A stretch of DNA of 64,000 bases, from positions 1-64,000 of the forward strand of contig NZ_WOAC01000006.1 in NCBI RefSeq assembly GCF_009749525.1, given 5' to 3'. This stretch comes from Mesorhizobium xinjiangense. GTDB lineage: Bacteria; Pseudomonadota; Alphaproteobacteria; Rhizobiales; Rhizobiaceae. Under the pieces are notes generated by a model. That model made no database searches. It was not told the DNA's origin and worked only from the letters and a program-made list of their open reading frames with translations. This document shows, one piece after another, positions 52,729-62,024 of the stretch. The position numbers were made by a program, and so were the translations under genes. Position 1 is the first letter of the stretch; each line of letters starts with the position of its first letter.

Positions 52729-53304
52729 ATGCCCGACGACCACATCCGCTACGACATACTTGCCCAGGAGGCCCTGCGCGGCGTCATGCGCAAGGTATTG
52801 GGAGAAGTTGCCCGCACCGGCCTTCCCGGCAACCACCATTTCTTCATCACGTTCCTGACCGGTGCGCCCGGCGTGCGCATATCCACCCGCCTGCGCGAGC
52901 GCTATCCCGAACAGATGACGATCGTGCTGCAATATCAGTATTGGGACCTGAAGGTCACTGATACGGGCTTCGAGATCGGCCTGTCCTTCTCCGACATTCC
53001 CGAAAAGCTCGAGATTCCGTTCACCGCCGTGCGCGGCTTCTACGACCCCTCGGTCAATTTCGAACTCGAGTTCGACGTCAAGGTTGAGGAGGCCGACGAG
53101 CAGCCGGCCACTGTCGCTCCCGCGCAGCCGCTTGCCACATCGGACACCGCCGCCGCGGCCGACAAACCCGCCAAGGGCGGCAAGAAGAAGAAGGCGGAAA
53201 AGGCTGCGTCCGAATCTGCTGGGCAAGGCGAAACCGACGACACACAGGACGAGCCCGCCTCCTCGGGACAGGTCGTATCGCTCGACGCATTCCGCAAGAA
53301 GTAG
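52729..53304 (+). CDS. sspB: SspB, ClpXP adaptor for ssrA-tagged proteins (alpha type)
   Basis: A 191-residue adaptor. The N-terminal domain (about 1-120) starts HIRYDILAQEALRGVMRKVL and contains LPGNHHFFITFLTGAPGVRI and YDPSVNFELEFDV, the tag-binding fold. A flexible Ala/Lys/Glu-rich linker (about 125-175) leads to the C-terminal ClpX-docking peptide VVSLDAFRKK. It sits directly downstream of ssrA, so the tag RNA and the protein that recognises it are neighbours. It is followed by a DUF4169 gene seven bases later. Confidence 0.94.
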   Translation: MPDDHIRYDILAQEALRGVMRKVLGEVARTGLPGNHHFFITFLTGAPGVRISTRLRERYPEQMTIVLQYQYWDLKVTDTGFEIGLSFSDIPEKLEIPFTAVRGFYDPSVNFELEFDVKVEEADEQPATVAPAQPLATSDTAAAADKPAKGGKKKKAEKAASESAGQGETDDTQDEPASSGQVVSLDAFRKK

Positions 53305-53311
53305 CCGCACA

Positions 53312-53506
53312 ATGGCCGAGATCGTCAATCTCCGCATGGTCCGCAAGCGCGCCGCCCGCGCGGCGAAGGCCAAGACCGCGGAGGCGAACCGGCTTCGCTT
53401 CGGACGCGCAGGGCCGGAAAAAAGAGCCGCGGAGATCGAGAAAGATCGGCTTGCACGCAAGCTCGACGGCCATCGGCGTACGCACGACGAGACCGACACG
53501 CCGTGA
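53312..53506 (+). CDS. DUF4169 family small protein
   Basis: A 64-residue, highly basic, helical protein: EIVNLRMVRKRAARAAKAKT followed by EANRLRFGRAGPEK. This is the DUF4169 pattern, found next to sspB-like genes in many Rhizobiales. ATG 53312 lies seven bases after the sspB stop. Its stop overlaps the GTG start of the next gene (GTGA). The charge suggests nucleic-acid or ribosome contact, but function is unknown. Confidence 0.85.
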   Translation: MAEIVNLRMVRKRAARAAKAKTAEANRLRFGRAGPEKRAAEIEKDRLARKLDGHRRTHDETDTP

Positions 53507-53727
53507 CAGCCGTGCGCAAGCGCTCGGTGACCATTCGCGGCCATCGGACCTCCTTCTCACTGAAACAGCCCTTTTTCGATGAGCTTTTGCGCCTGGCTGC
53601 CCAACAGGGTGTCACGCTCGCCGCGCTGGTCACGGAGATCGACCGCACACGTGCGCGCGCCACGAACCTGTCCTCGGCATTGCGGCTCTACGTCCTCGAA
53701 GCCGCGAAGAAGGGATTTCTGAGCTAG
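53503..53727 (+). CDS. Ribbon-helix-helix domain protein
   Basis: A 74-residue protein of the RHH_4 type: KRSVTIRGHRTSFSLKQPFF (beta strand) then DELLRLAAQQGVTLAALVTE (helices) and a C-terminal ALRLYVLEAAKKGF helix. Starts at GTG 53503, overlapping the preceding stop by four bases. It is the third gene of the sspB operon. It may be a DNA-binding regulator; its targets are unknown. Confidence 0.85.
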   Translation: MTAVRKRSVTIRGHRTSFSLKQPFFDELLRLAAQQGVTLAALVTEIDRTRARATNLSSALRLYVLEAAKKGFLS

Positions 53728-53742
53728 CTAGATCCACTCTTC

Positions 53743-53850
53743 GGCTCCGGCCTGGGCACCCATGGGCGGGGTACGGGGCACGGGTGCCCGTCAGCCGGAG
53801 CCCCAATCGGGGTCGCATACGACCGGAGAGACGGCGCCCCGATGGGAGAC
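53743..53850 (+). other. Structured intergenic region with nested inverted repeats
   Basis: Within a 371-bp gap (53728-54098) without genes, GGCTCCGGC (53743-53751) pairs with GCCGGAGCC (53794-53802), and nested inside it GGGCACCC (53754-53761) pairs with GGGTGCCC (53782-53789). A second dyad, ATCGGGG with CCCCGAT, follows. No T-run is attached, so it is not a simple terminator. Could be a small RNA or an mRNA 3' structure. The rest of the gap shows nothing clear except the ribosome-binding site of the next gene. Confidence 0.45.
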
Positions 53851-54098
53851 ACGACGGCGCTGCACGGAGTTTCGAGATCAGGACGCCGCCATATCCGTAT
53901 CGCGAGATAGGGCGCCACGGGCGGGAGGCGATTGAAATCATATAACGCACTGAAAGCAAATGTGTTCTGACGCCCGCATGCGCGAGGAACGAAGGCGCAC
54001 GAAGTACATTGACCCACTGCAGGCGCCGCCAGTTGCGCCAAATGGCGAGAACAGGCGGTCGGTATCGTTCGCGACGCAACAGCGAAGGAGACCTTTCT

Positions 54099-54683
54099 AT
54101 GTTCAACAGATTTCTCGCAACAACCGCCGTTGCAGCGATGGTCGCAACGGGTGCGATGGCCCAGTCGACCGCCCCGACGCCCACCGATCCAACCCTGCAA
54201 CAACCGACCCAACCCGACGTACCGATGGTCGTGAAATCCAAGGGCCATCTGGCCAGCAACATCATTGGCAAGTCGGTCCTCAACAGCTCAGGCGAGGACG
54301 CCGAAAATATCGGCAAGGTGAGTGACATCGTCATTTCACCCGACGACGATCTGCAGGCCGTGGTGATCGGCGTCGGCGGCTTTCTCGGCATCGGCAGCAA
54401 GGACGTCGCCATCGAGTATGACCTCGTCGACTGGCAGGAACTCGAGGGCAATCGCTACATGGTCGTTGAAACCAGTGCCGACGCACTCAAGGCGCTGCCC
54501 GATTTCGACCCCAGGGCGTTCGAACCGATGCCCGCCGATGCCGCTGTGAGCGAGCCGAAGCCGGCAACGGCGGACGACGTCACGAAGGCCGAGGAGACCG
54601 TCGCAGCCGAGAAGGCGGCCGCTGAAGCCGAAAGGCAGGAGCGGACGGTTCCTCAGGAACAGCAGGAAACCCCGGTGCAGTGA
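54099..54683 (+). CDS. PRC-barrel domain protein, exported
   Basis: A 194-residue protein with a signal peptide (FLATTAVAAMVATGAMAQS, cleavage after about residue 22). A PRC-barrel domain occupies about 48-145: NIIGKSVLNSSGEDAENIGKV, then ISPDDDLQAVVIGVGGFLGIG. The acidic/Gln-rich tail (AEETVAAEKAAAEAERQER) is probably unstructured. ATG 54099 has GAAGGAG ribosome-binding site at 54084-54090. Periplasmic PRC-barrel proteins are common in Rhizobiales and their roles are mostly unknown. Confidence 0.87.
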   Translation: MFNRFLATTAVAAMVATGAMAQSTAPTPTDPTLQQPTQPDVPMVVKSKGHLASNIIGKSVLNSSGEDAENIGKVSDIVISPDDDLQAVVIGVGGFLGIGSKDVAIEYDLVDWQELEGNRYMVVETSADALKALPDFDPRAFEPMPADAAVSEPKPATADDVTKAEETVAAEKAAAEAERQERTVPQEQQETPVQ

Positions 54684-55009
54684 TGCAGATGGGTTCACGA
54701 TCGATGCAATCGGGTCGCCAATCGTGATGGAACAGACGCCCTGCCCGGCCGATTAATCGCAGAGATGCCAGTTGGCCCGTCGCCTGAAGACCATACCGAA
54801 CGGGCCGGCATCACAAAACAGGCGATCACGTTCGTCCAACTCTCACCCCGGCGAGCGTGATCGTCTGCCAATTCGTCCCACCGGCGGAACCAGCGCCTGA
54901 GTGCGGCGGTTGCCGGCGTTGCATGGCAGATCTCTGGCAACAGCAATTCGGCGGGAGGCCAGATCAATATGCTGGAACATGCTCCAGTCGAACTGCGCGA
55001 GGCACCGTC
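54684..55009. other. Intergenic region with RIME-like repeat remnant
   Basis: No convincing gene. Near its end, GCCAGATCAATATGCTGG followed by AACATG (54958-54981) matches only the linker and the first bases of hairpin B of the RIME-like repeats, a truncated remnant. It lies 28 bp before the universal stress gene and overlaps its probable promoter. Confidence 0.55.
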
Positions 55010-55891
55010 ATGAGCATCAAGAGAATCCTTGTTCCGTTTCCCCGCGGAACCAGGCCCGACGAAGAGATTGCGCTGGCGCTATCAGCCGCCACTTTCCTCG
55101 AGTCCCATGTCGAAGCCCTGTTCATTTCCGAACCGCCCGAGCCACCGACCTCCGGCATGGCATATGGCGAGGTGGCCAGGATGGGGCAAGTCAGCGTGGC
55201 CGGCCTGCGAACCTCACCGGTTGAAGAACAAGAAAGGGCGGCCCGCGCTGCCCACGACGCGTTCGAACGGGCCTGCGGTCTCGCTCACGTGCCGCTCCTC
55301 GACGAGGGTGCCGACATCGGCGCGATGCCGAGCGCACGCTGGCGCGAAGCGGAAGGGCGATACTCGACCATTACGGTTGGTCGGGCCTCAGGCTACGACC
55401 TCATCATAGCCGGCAGCGCGGCGGTTTCGGACACGCTCCGCAACATCGCGGAAGCGACCTTGCTGCAGGCGGGAAGGCCTGTTCTCCTGGCGCCGATCGC
55501 CCAATCCTACAGCTTGAGCAGAAATCCGATAATTGCCTGGGACAACAGCCCTCAGTGCTGGAGTGCGGTGTCGGCCGCCGTACCTTTCCTGCAACGTGCA
55601 GACTCCGTCCAGGTCGTCAGCATTGATAAGGACGCCTGGAGCAAGGCACGGGCGCGCAAGGATATTCTGGACTATCTGGCGTGCCACGGCATTGCCGCAA
55701 CTCACCGCATCGTCGAACCGCACTCACTGTCGATCGGCGAGGCGTTGCTGGCAGAGGCGGGCGAACAGAATTCCGGACTTCTCGTCATGGGCGCATATTC
55801 GCACAGTCGTCTTCGCGAGATGCTGCTTGGCGGGGTGACACGGCACATCCTGGCCAACACCGCCACGACCCCGGTGCTGATGGCGCATTGA
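55010..55891 (+). CDS. Universal stress protein (tandem Usp domains)
   Basis: A 293-residue protein with two Usp-like halves. The first (about 1-160) starts KRILVPFPRGTRPDEEIALA. The second (about 165-293) ends GLLVMGAYSHSRLREMLLGG, then VTRHILANTATTPVLM, the UspA nucleotide-binding signature. Two-domain Usp proteins of this length are common in Rhizobiales. ATG 55010 is chosen because it begins the first strand. A remnant repeat lies in its upstream region. Role in stress survival is family-based. Confidence 0.9.
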   Translation: MSIKRILVPFPRGTRPDEEIALALSAATFLESHVEALFISEPPEPPTSGMAYGEVARMGQVSVAGLRTSPVEEQERAARAAHDAFERACGLAHVPLLDEGADIGAMPSARWREAEGRYSTITVGRASGYDLIIAGSAAVSDTLRNIAEATLLQAGRPVLLAPIAQSYSLSRNPIIAWDNSPQCWSAVSAAVPFLQRADSVQVVSIDKDAWSKARARKDILDYLACHGIAATHRIVEPHSLSIGEALLAEAGEQNSGLLVMGAYSHSRLREMLLGGVTRHILANTATTPVLMAH

Positions 55892-55963
55892 CGCGCGATT
55901 GCCGGACCGGCGCCACCCATCCATCGGCAGCGTTGTCATCGATGGTCGTGGCGCCAAGCGGCG

Positions 55964-58900
55964 CTACCGAATGGCGTCGCCTTGCAGCGAGTTCAAAAGA
56001 TCGCGGATCGATGTCGCGTCGAACAGGCCGGGCGGTGGTTCTTCCACGGTCGGCTGGGCATCCGGCCCCTCCTCCCCGCCTGCTGCGCCCGCATTCTCCG
56101 GCCTTTGCCTGCTGAGTTCCTCCTGCCGGCGGCGTTCCTCCGCCTGCCTTTCGTCTTCGCGCCTGAGCATGCGTCGCACGTCGTCTTCGGCCGAACGGCG
56201 CGCCCTGTCTGCCGCTTCGCGGCGCGTGTCGGCGCGCCGCTCATAGTATCGCGCCTCGCGGCGCAGGCGCTGCTTTTCAAGCAGCCGCGCCTGCATGGCC
56301 TCCACCCGTGCCTGCTCGATCTCCAGCGCGCGCTGGGTGAGGAATTGCCCGAGCGGCACCGTATCCAGGCTGGCGTGCGGATATTTCAACGGGCCGGACA
56401 CGGTGAAGCCGACCCGCGGTTCGGAGCCCACAAGCGCCTCGTCTCCGGCATCGAAGACGATCTGTCCGTCGGCCGAGACACGGGTCGCGTTCAGGTCCAG
56501 CCGCAATTCCGTTTCGATGCCTGCACCATCGCCTTCGATGAACAGCGGCGGCGTGCGCACTACCCCGGCGGCGACCGTGAAGGCGACCTCGCTCGGCGGC
56601 ATCCGGAAGCGGCCGTCGCGCAGGATCGTCGGGGCAAATGCCGCGGTCTTCTCGGCATCGATATCGCGGCCGATCCTGTCTGCCTCGGCAATGATGGAGG
56701 GGAACGCTTCGCCATTGAGGCCCGGCACCACGAGCCCGTCGACCCGCGCCGTACCCGACCCGGAAAGCGAAGCGATCAAAGCGCCGGTCGATTTGCCGTT
56801 CGACGTCAGCTCGGCGGTCAGATCGACCTTCCCGTCGAGCGCGGCGGCAGGCAGAAGGGTGCGCGCATCGGCGTGCGAAATATTGACGTGGCCGGAGAAC
56901 AGCCCCGTGCCCTCGTTGTTCTGCAATTCGATCAGCGCCTCGGCCCTGCCGCCGAAAATGGAGCCCGAAACGTCGGACAGCCGCAAACCGTCGCGGTTGA
57001 TCCGCATGCGCATCTCGACGTCGTCGGCGGCCGCCGCCGAGCCGAAATCGAGCGACGCCACCTTGAGCGATATGTCGCCGGTGATCGGCGCGTGGCCGGT
57101 CTGGCGGTACGGCATGTCGGGCCAGTCTTCGCCGTCGCTCTCGAAGGCCCGCTCGCCCAGGATCATCATGCCGGCCAGCGACAGGTCGAGCACGTCCAGC
57201 GAGGCCTCGCCGGTCACATGCGGCACCTCTTCGCCCGTCTCCACGTCCAGGTCGCCGGAAACGGGGATCGACGCGATCGTGCCCTGAATGTCGTCGAAAT
57301 GCAGCGCGCCAGGCTCGAAATCGGCCGTCATGGTCATATCGGCCGGCAAGCCCAGCCCCATGCCCGGGACGCCTGCCCCGACGCTCATCAGCCACGGCTC
57401 GAAATCGTCGCCCTTGAGTTCCAGCCTGCCCTTGCCCGACAGGCCCTGCGGCATCGCCCTCACCTCGCCGTCGTAGACGGCGGAGGCATCTTCGCCCGAC
57501 AGGACGAAGCGCGCCGAGGCGCCATCCGACAGCACTCCGTCGAGCTTCAGTTCGGCTTCCCCGCCGTCCGCCAGACCCAGATCGAGCGCGGGCAGTCCGC
57601 TCAGCGCAAGAAGCGCGGCACCGTTTGCGCCGCGCGCGGAAAAATCGATCTTCAGCGGCGCCGTGGCCAGATCGCCCGCCACCGCGTCGGCCGAAGCGGC
57701 CATGGTGTAGTAGCTTTCGCCGGCCTTTCCCTGGACGCTCAGCGCAATATCGGTCGCGCCGCCCGATCGGCGCGCCAGCGAACCGACGAGGTCGATGCGC
57801 GCGTCGGCATAGAGGCCGGGAAAGATGTCGGCCCGCCGGGCCGCCGCCTGGGCAATCGCGTTGTCGGGATAGCGCTCGGCGACAAGGCGCACGAAAGGAA
57901 CGAGATCGGGAGAAACCACCGAGACATCGACATTGCCGGCCGGTTCGCCCGACAGGTCAGTCACCGTACCCGTGGCACTGACATTGGCGCCGGCCAGCCC
58001 GCCGATCGCCAGACGGTCGATCTCCAGCCTGTCTTCCTTCAGCCGCAACGCGGCATCGACCGATTCGGCGCGCATCTGTGCGGCCTCCACCGGACCGGCC
58101 TTCAGCTCGAACTCGATATCGTGGCCGCCGAAACGGGCTTCTCCGTCATCGGCGACGAACAGCGAGGCAAAGGCGGTCATGCCCTCCAGGTCCAGCGCCC
58201 CGCCGTCGAGATGTGCCAGCATGGAGGGGCGGACATCGGGCCGGCTGAGCCGGTCGAGCGCACCGGTAAACCGGGATTTGCCCAGTATCAGCTCCATGTC
58301 GGTGAACCGCTGGCGCTGCGGGCCGAGGTCGACATCGGCAGAAAACCCGGCCGATGGCAGCCGGCGGATGGCCTCGTCGACATCCTTGGCCAGCCAGGCG
58401 GCAAAACCGGACGGCTGGCCAACGGCGACCAGCATCTCGCCCCTGAAACCGACATCCTCCTCCACTGACAACAGGCCGCTCGCCTCCAGCGTGGTGCGGC
58501 CGGGGAAGCTGGCGCCGAAATTGTCGATGACCCATCCCGAGCGCGCCGGTTCGGCCGACACCTCGATGTTGCGGATGGTGGTGTCGCCGGCAACGATCGC
58601 CGGCAGTTCGATCTCGACGCGCCCGTCGATCGCCGGGCGCGGCAGGTCCTCCAGCAGCCGGCGCACCGCACCCAGCCGCTCGGCCAGCGGCAAACCCGCC
58701 TCGCCTTGCGCGTCCTGCCCGGCTTCGCCGTCGAGCCGCACCTGCGACCCGCGCGCCTCGACCAGGAAGCGCGGATCGCGGCCGAAATCGAGAAGTGCTG
58801 TGCCGTCGGCGGTATAGGGATCGTCGCGCGCTCCGGTCTCGAAACGAAATTCCGCCACGTCGAGGCGCCGGTGATCGAGCGAAAAACGTCCGCTGACGCG

Positions 58901-59725
58901 ATGGTCCGCGATGCCCGTCCTGTCCGCGACCGTGCTACCGGCCGCAGGCTGCGGGCCGTGATCGGGCTGTTGCGAAAACCCCATTCCCACCTGGAAGGTG
59001 CCGCTATATCTGGCAGCGCCCGCATCGACCCGCACATCGCCGTCGGCTTCCAACTCGATCGGATATACCACGCTTGCGGCGCGCACCCTCAGCCGCATCG
59101 ATCCATTGTCGTCCGGCGTGCCCGTGGAGATGGCAAGGCGTGCGGGCATCCCGTCGAGGCGCGCCTCGCCCTCCATGCGCCAGGGACCGGCCAGCGAGCG
59201 CGCGCTGATTCGCGCGTTGAGCGCACTCACCTCATGCGCGCGACCGCTGACGCCATGGCGAATGCTGATCGCGCCGTCGGTGACGGTGACGTTTTCGAGC
59301 GTGATCTGATGCGGGTCGAACCGGGTTGTGGGGCGCAGCGCCCAGTCGATCCTGCCCTGCGGGCCGATCTCGATGACGGCTTCCGGGCGCTCCAGCCGCA
59401 TGTCGAAGATCAGGATCTCGCCGCTCAGGAAGGGCGCGAGCTCAGCATCCATGGAAAAGCTGTCGGCCGTCATCGCGGTTTCACCAGGCGCATTGCCTTC
59501 GACGCGGACATCGGTGAAACGGACCGAGGGAAACGGCAGCAGGCGCGCCGTGGCTGTTCCCTCCACCGTCACCTTGCGGCCAAGGATGCGGCTCGCCTCG
59601 CGCTCGAAATCGGCCCTGTAGCTCGTCCAGTCGATAAAATAGGGGCCCACCAGCGCCGCCGTGAGCGCCAGCACGATCAGACCACCAACGATGACAAACA
59701 GCCGCGCCAGTGTTTCACCCCGCAA
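55964..59725 (-). CDS. AsmA family protein, large
   Basis: A 1253-residue inner-membrane-anchored protein. The N-terminal helix LFVIVGGLIVLALTAALVGP (residues 9-28) is followed by the AsmA motif YRADFEREASRILGRKVTVEG. A long repetitive beta-rich periplasmic region follows. The C-terminal AsmA_2-like segment ends with HASLDTVPLGQFLTQRALEI and a highly charged Arg/Glu coiled coil (about 1155-1215). AsmA-like proteins are large bridge-like or chaperone-like factors in envelope lipid transport. Its gene occupies nearly 3.8 kb alone. Confidence 0.9.
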   Translation of the reverse strand: MRGETLARLFVIVGGLIVLALTAALVGPYFIDWTSYRADFEREASRILGRKVTVEGTATARLLPFPSVRFTDVRVEGNAPGETAMTADSFSMDAELAPFLSGEILIFDMRLERPEAVIEIGPQGRIDWALRPTTRFDPHQITLENVTVTDGAISIRHGVSGRAHEVSALNARISARSLAGPWRMEGEARLDGMPARLAISTGTPDDNGSMRLRVRAASVVYPIELEADGDVRVDAGAARYSGTFQVGMGFSQQPDHGPQPAAGSTVADRTGIADHRVSGRFSLDHRRLDVAEFRFETGARDDPYTADGTALLDFGRDPRFLVEARGSQVRLDGEAGQDAQGEAGLPLAERLGAVRRLLEDLPRPAIDGRVEIELPAIVAGDTTIRNIEVSAEPARSGWVIDNFGASFPGRTTLEASGLLSVEEDVGFRGEMLVAVGQPSGFAAWLAKDVDEAIRRLPSAGFSADVDLGPQRQRFTDMELILGKSRFTGALDRLSRPDVRPSMLAHLDGGALDLEGMTAFASLFVADDGEARFGGHDIEFELKAGPVEAAQMRAESVDAALRLKEDRLEIDRLAIGGLAGANVSATGTVTDLSGEPAGNVDVSVVSPDLVPFVRLVAERYPDNAIAQAAARRADIFPGLYADARIDLVGSLARRSGGATDIALSVQGKAGESYYTMAASADAVAGDLATAPLKIDFSARGANGAALLALSGLPALDLGLADGGEAELKLDGVLSDGASARFVLSGEDASAVYDGEVRAMPQGLSGKGRLELKGDDFEPWLMSVGAGVPGMGLGLPADMTMTADFEPGALHFDDIQGTIASIPVSGDLDVETGEEVPHVTGEASLDVLDLSLAGMMILGERAFESDGEDWPDMPYRQTGHAPITGDISLKVASLDFGSAAAADDVEMRMRINRDGLRLSDVSGSIFGGRAEALIELQNNEGTGLFSGHVNISHADARTLLPAAALDGKVDLTAELTSNGKSTGALIASLSGSGTARVDGLVVPGLNGEAFPSIIAEADRIGRDIDAEKTAAFAPTILRDGRFRMPPSEVAFTVAAGVVRTPPLFIEGDGAGIETELRLDLNATRVSADGQIVFDAGDEALVGSEPRVGFTVSGPLKYPHASLDTVPLGQFLTQRALEIEQARVEAMQARLLEKQRLRREARYYERRADTRREAADRARRSAEDDVRRMLRREDERQAEERRRQEELSRQRPENAGAAGGEEGPDAQPTVEEPPPGLFDATSIRDLLNSLQGDAIR

Positions 59726-59810
59726 ATCAATCGGCCGCCAGTTTACCTGAGCGGCCGTGTCGATAAAGTGGCGAGCGACGCCACCACAATCCCGGTTGCG
59801 CCGTTGCAGC

Positions 59811-61223
59811 TCAATCGAGTGCGAACAGCTTGCCCGGATTCATGATGTTGAGCGGGTCGATCGCCCGTTTGATGGCCTTCATCGTGTCGATGCCGGCACC
59901 ATGCTCCAGCTCAAGATATTTTACCTTGCCTTGGCCGATGCCATGCTCGCCCGTGCAGGTGCCCTCCATCGACAGGGCGCGCTCGTTCAATCGGGAGACA
60001 AACCCTTCGGCGCGCGCGATCTCCTCGGCATCGTCGGGATCGACGAGGATCATGACATGGAAGTTGCCGTCGCCGACATGGCCGACGATCGGCGCGATCA
60101 GGTCCGTCTCGGCAATGTCGATCTCCGTCTCCTCGATGCACTCGGCCAGCCGCGAGATCGGCACGCAGACATCCGTCGTCAGGTTCTGGCAGCCGGGCCT
60201 CAGCGCCATGCCCGCCCAATAGGCGTCGTGACGCGCCTTCCACAGCTTGGCGCGCTCTTCGGCCACGTTTGTCCAGCGGAACGGACCGCCGCCGAACTCG
60301 TCGGCGATCTCGCCGAACATCTCCGCCTGCTCCTGCACCCCGGCATCGGTGCCGTGGAACTCGATGAACAGGCAGGGGCTCTCGGGGTAATCGAGCTTCG
60401 AATAGCTGTTGATGGACTGCATGCCGAGCGTGTTGACGAGTTCGATGCGCGCCACCGGAATGCCGAGCTGGATCGTCTGGATCACCGCCTCGCAGGCCGT
60501 CTTCAGGCTCGGGAACGGACAGACCCCGCCCGAGATCGCCTGCGGAATGCCCTGCAGGCGAAGCGTCAGGGCGGTGATGATGCCGAGCGTGCCCTCCGAG
60601 CCGACGAGAAGCCGTGTCAGATCGTAGCCGGCCGAGGATTTGCGCGCCCGCCCGCCCGTCTTAACGATCCGCCCATCCGGCATGACCGCCGTCAGCGACA
60701 GCACGTTCTCGCGCATCGTGCCGTAGCGCACGGCATTGGTTCCCGAGGCGCGGGTCGACGCCATGCCGCCGAGGCTGGCATTGGCACCCGGATCGATCGG
60801 GAAGAAGAGCCCGGTGTCGCGCAGATAGGTGTTGAGTTCCTCGCGCGTGACGCCGGCCTCCACCGTGCAGTCGAGATCCTCGGCATTGACCGCCAGCACG
60901 CGGTTCATGCGCGACATGTCGATGGAAATGCCGCCGCCCGGCGCGTTGACATGGCCTTCGAGCGACGAGCCGACGCCGAAGGCGATCACCGGCACGGTGT
61001 GCTCGGCGCACACACGCACGATCTCACTGACCTCCTCGGTCGTTTCCACGAAGGCCACGCCGTCGGGAAGCTGGTTCGGGATATAGGTCGTGGTATGGCC
61101 ATGCTGCTCGCGGATCGCCTGGCCGGTCTGGAAGCGCTCGCCGAAGCGCTGCCGGAGAATGCCGAGCACGGCGGCGATCCCCTCTTCGTTGCGTTCAACC
61201 GGTGCCAGATCCGCCAAAGCCAT
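59811..61223 (-). CDS. FAD-linked oxidase, D-lactate/glycolate dehydrogenase type (GlcD-like)
   Basis: A 470-residue PCMH-type flavoprotein. The FAD-binding_4 domain has VPVIAFGVGSSLEGHVNAPGG and DPGANASLGGMASTRASGTN. The C-terminal oxidase domain has APIVGHVGDGNFHVMILVDP (metal-binding His) and GTCTGEHGIGQGKVKYLE. Most similar in pattern to D-lactate dehydrogenase (cytochrome) and GlcD. ATG 61223 has AAGGAGA ribosome-binding site. Divergent from the thioesterase gene. The 2-hydroxyacid substrate is not certain. Confidence 0.9.
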   Translation of the reverse strand: MALADLAPVERNEEGIAAVLGILRQRFGERFQTGQAIREQHGHTTTYIPNQLPDGVAFVETTEEVSEIVRVCAEHTVPVIAFGVGSSLEGHVNAPGGGISIDMSRMNRVLAVNAEDLDCTVEAGVTREELNTYLRDTGLFFPIDPGANASLGGMASTRASGTNAVRYGTMRENVLSLTAVMPDGRIVKTGGRARKSSAGYDLTRLLVGSEGTLGIITALTLRLQGIPQAISGGVCPFPSLKTACEAVIQTIQLGIPVARIELVNTLGMQSINSYSKLDYPESPCLFIEFHGTDAGVQEQAEMFGEIADEFGGGPFRWTNVAEERAKLWKARHDAYWAGMALRPGCQNLTTDVCVPISRLAECIEETEIDIAETDLIAPIVGHVGDGNFHVMILVDPDDAEEIARAEGFVSRLNERALSMEGTCTGEHGIGQGKVKYLELEHGAGIDTMKAIKRAIDPLNIMNPGKLFALD

Positions 61224-61391
61224 CGCTTTCTCCTTACCGCCCGCGCCGCGGACATCATGGCCGTCGTCGAGCCGGCCGCCCTTGAACGGCGGCCGTTCAT
61301 GCGTAATGTGCAAGCGGCTCGCGGACCGCCCAGCCCGCCGCGCTGCCGCCATCCATAAACCTCATCGGCGAACATTCAAGCGAGGATTTGC

Positions 61392-61877
61392 ATGACAATC
61401 GAAGCACCCTTCCATTCCCGCATCATGGAAGTGGAAAAGGACTGGATCGATTATAACGGCCATCTCAACATGGCCTACTACAACGTCCTGTTCGATCGCT
61501 GCTCGGATGAGGCCTTCGAGATCCTGGGCATGGGACCTGACTATGCGCGCGAACGCAAGCTGACGATCTACACCGCCGAGGTCCATGTCTGCTATGTGCG
61601 CGAACTGCACCTGGCCGACAAGGTGCGCGTTTCATTCCAGCTTCTCGACCATGACGAAAAGCGCCTGCGCGCCTATCAGGAAATCCACCATGTCGACGGG
61701 TGGCTGGCCGCGAGTTCCGAAACGCTGTCGCTGCATGTCGACATGGCGGGCCCGAAGGTCGCCCCCTTCCCGCCCGACATCCAGGCCAGGGTCGAGGCCA
61801 TGCGCGCCGCCCACGCGGACCTGCCGATGCCCGAGCGCGCCGGCCGCGCCATCGGCATCAAGCGCAAGAACGGATAG
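61392..61877 (+). CDS. Thioesterase family protein (hot-dog fold)
   Basis: A 161-residue 4HBT-type thioesterase. DWIDYNGHLNMAYYNVLFDR gives the catalytic region in a YNGHLN context (residues 18-23). IYTAEVHVCYVRELHLADKV and LRAYQEIHHVDGWLAASSETL complete the hot-dog. Such proteins hydrolyse acyl-CoA thioesters, and the closest pattern is carnitine/betaine-related thioesterases of alphaproteobacteria. Stand-alone, divergent from the flavoprotein. Confidence 0.87.
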   Translation: MTIEAPFHSRIMEVEKDWIDYNGHLNMAYYNVLFDRCSDEAFEILGMGPDYARERKLTIYTAEVHVCYVRELHLADKVRVSFQLLDHDEKRLRAYQEIHHVDGWLAASSETLSLHVDMAGPKVAPFPPDIQARVEAMRAAHADLPMPERAGRAIGIKRKNG

Positions 61878-62024
61878 CAGGCGATGACACGCCATCGTGC
61901 CCTCGGCCGCGTACAGAACCTGCCGTTTAGAAGCCGCCGCAGCGTTTGGGAATCGCCGTGACAATCGCCGGGGCGGCCTCTAGTTTTTCGCCGGTACCGA
62001 CTCACACGGGCGGAGGCTGATGCA

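Noticed and set aside
54695-54967. A 90-codon minus-strand open frame between the PRC-barrel and stress protein genes
   Set aside because: No ribosome-binding site, atypical composition, and it begins in a repeat remnant.
55982-58468. An 828-codon plus-strand open frame opposite the AsmA gene
   Set aside because: Composition is Arg/Gly/Asp-rich with no recognisable domain; the minus-strand AsmA protein is clearly the real product.
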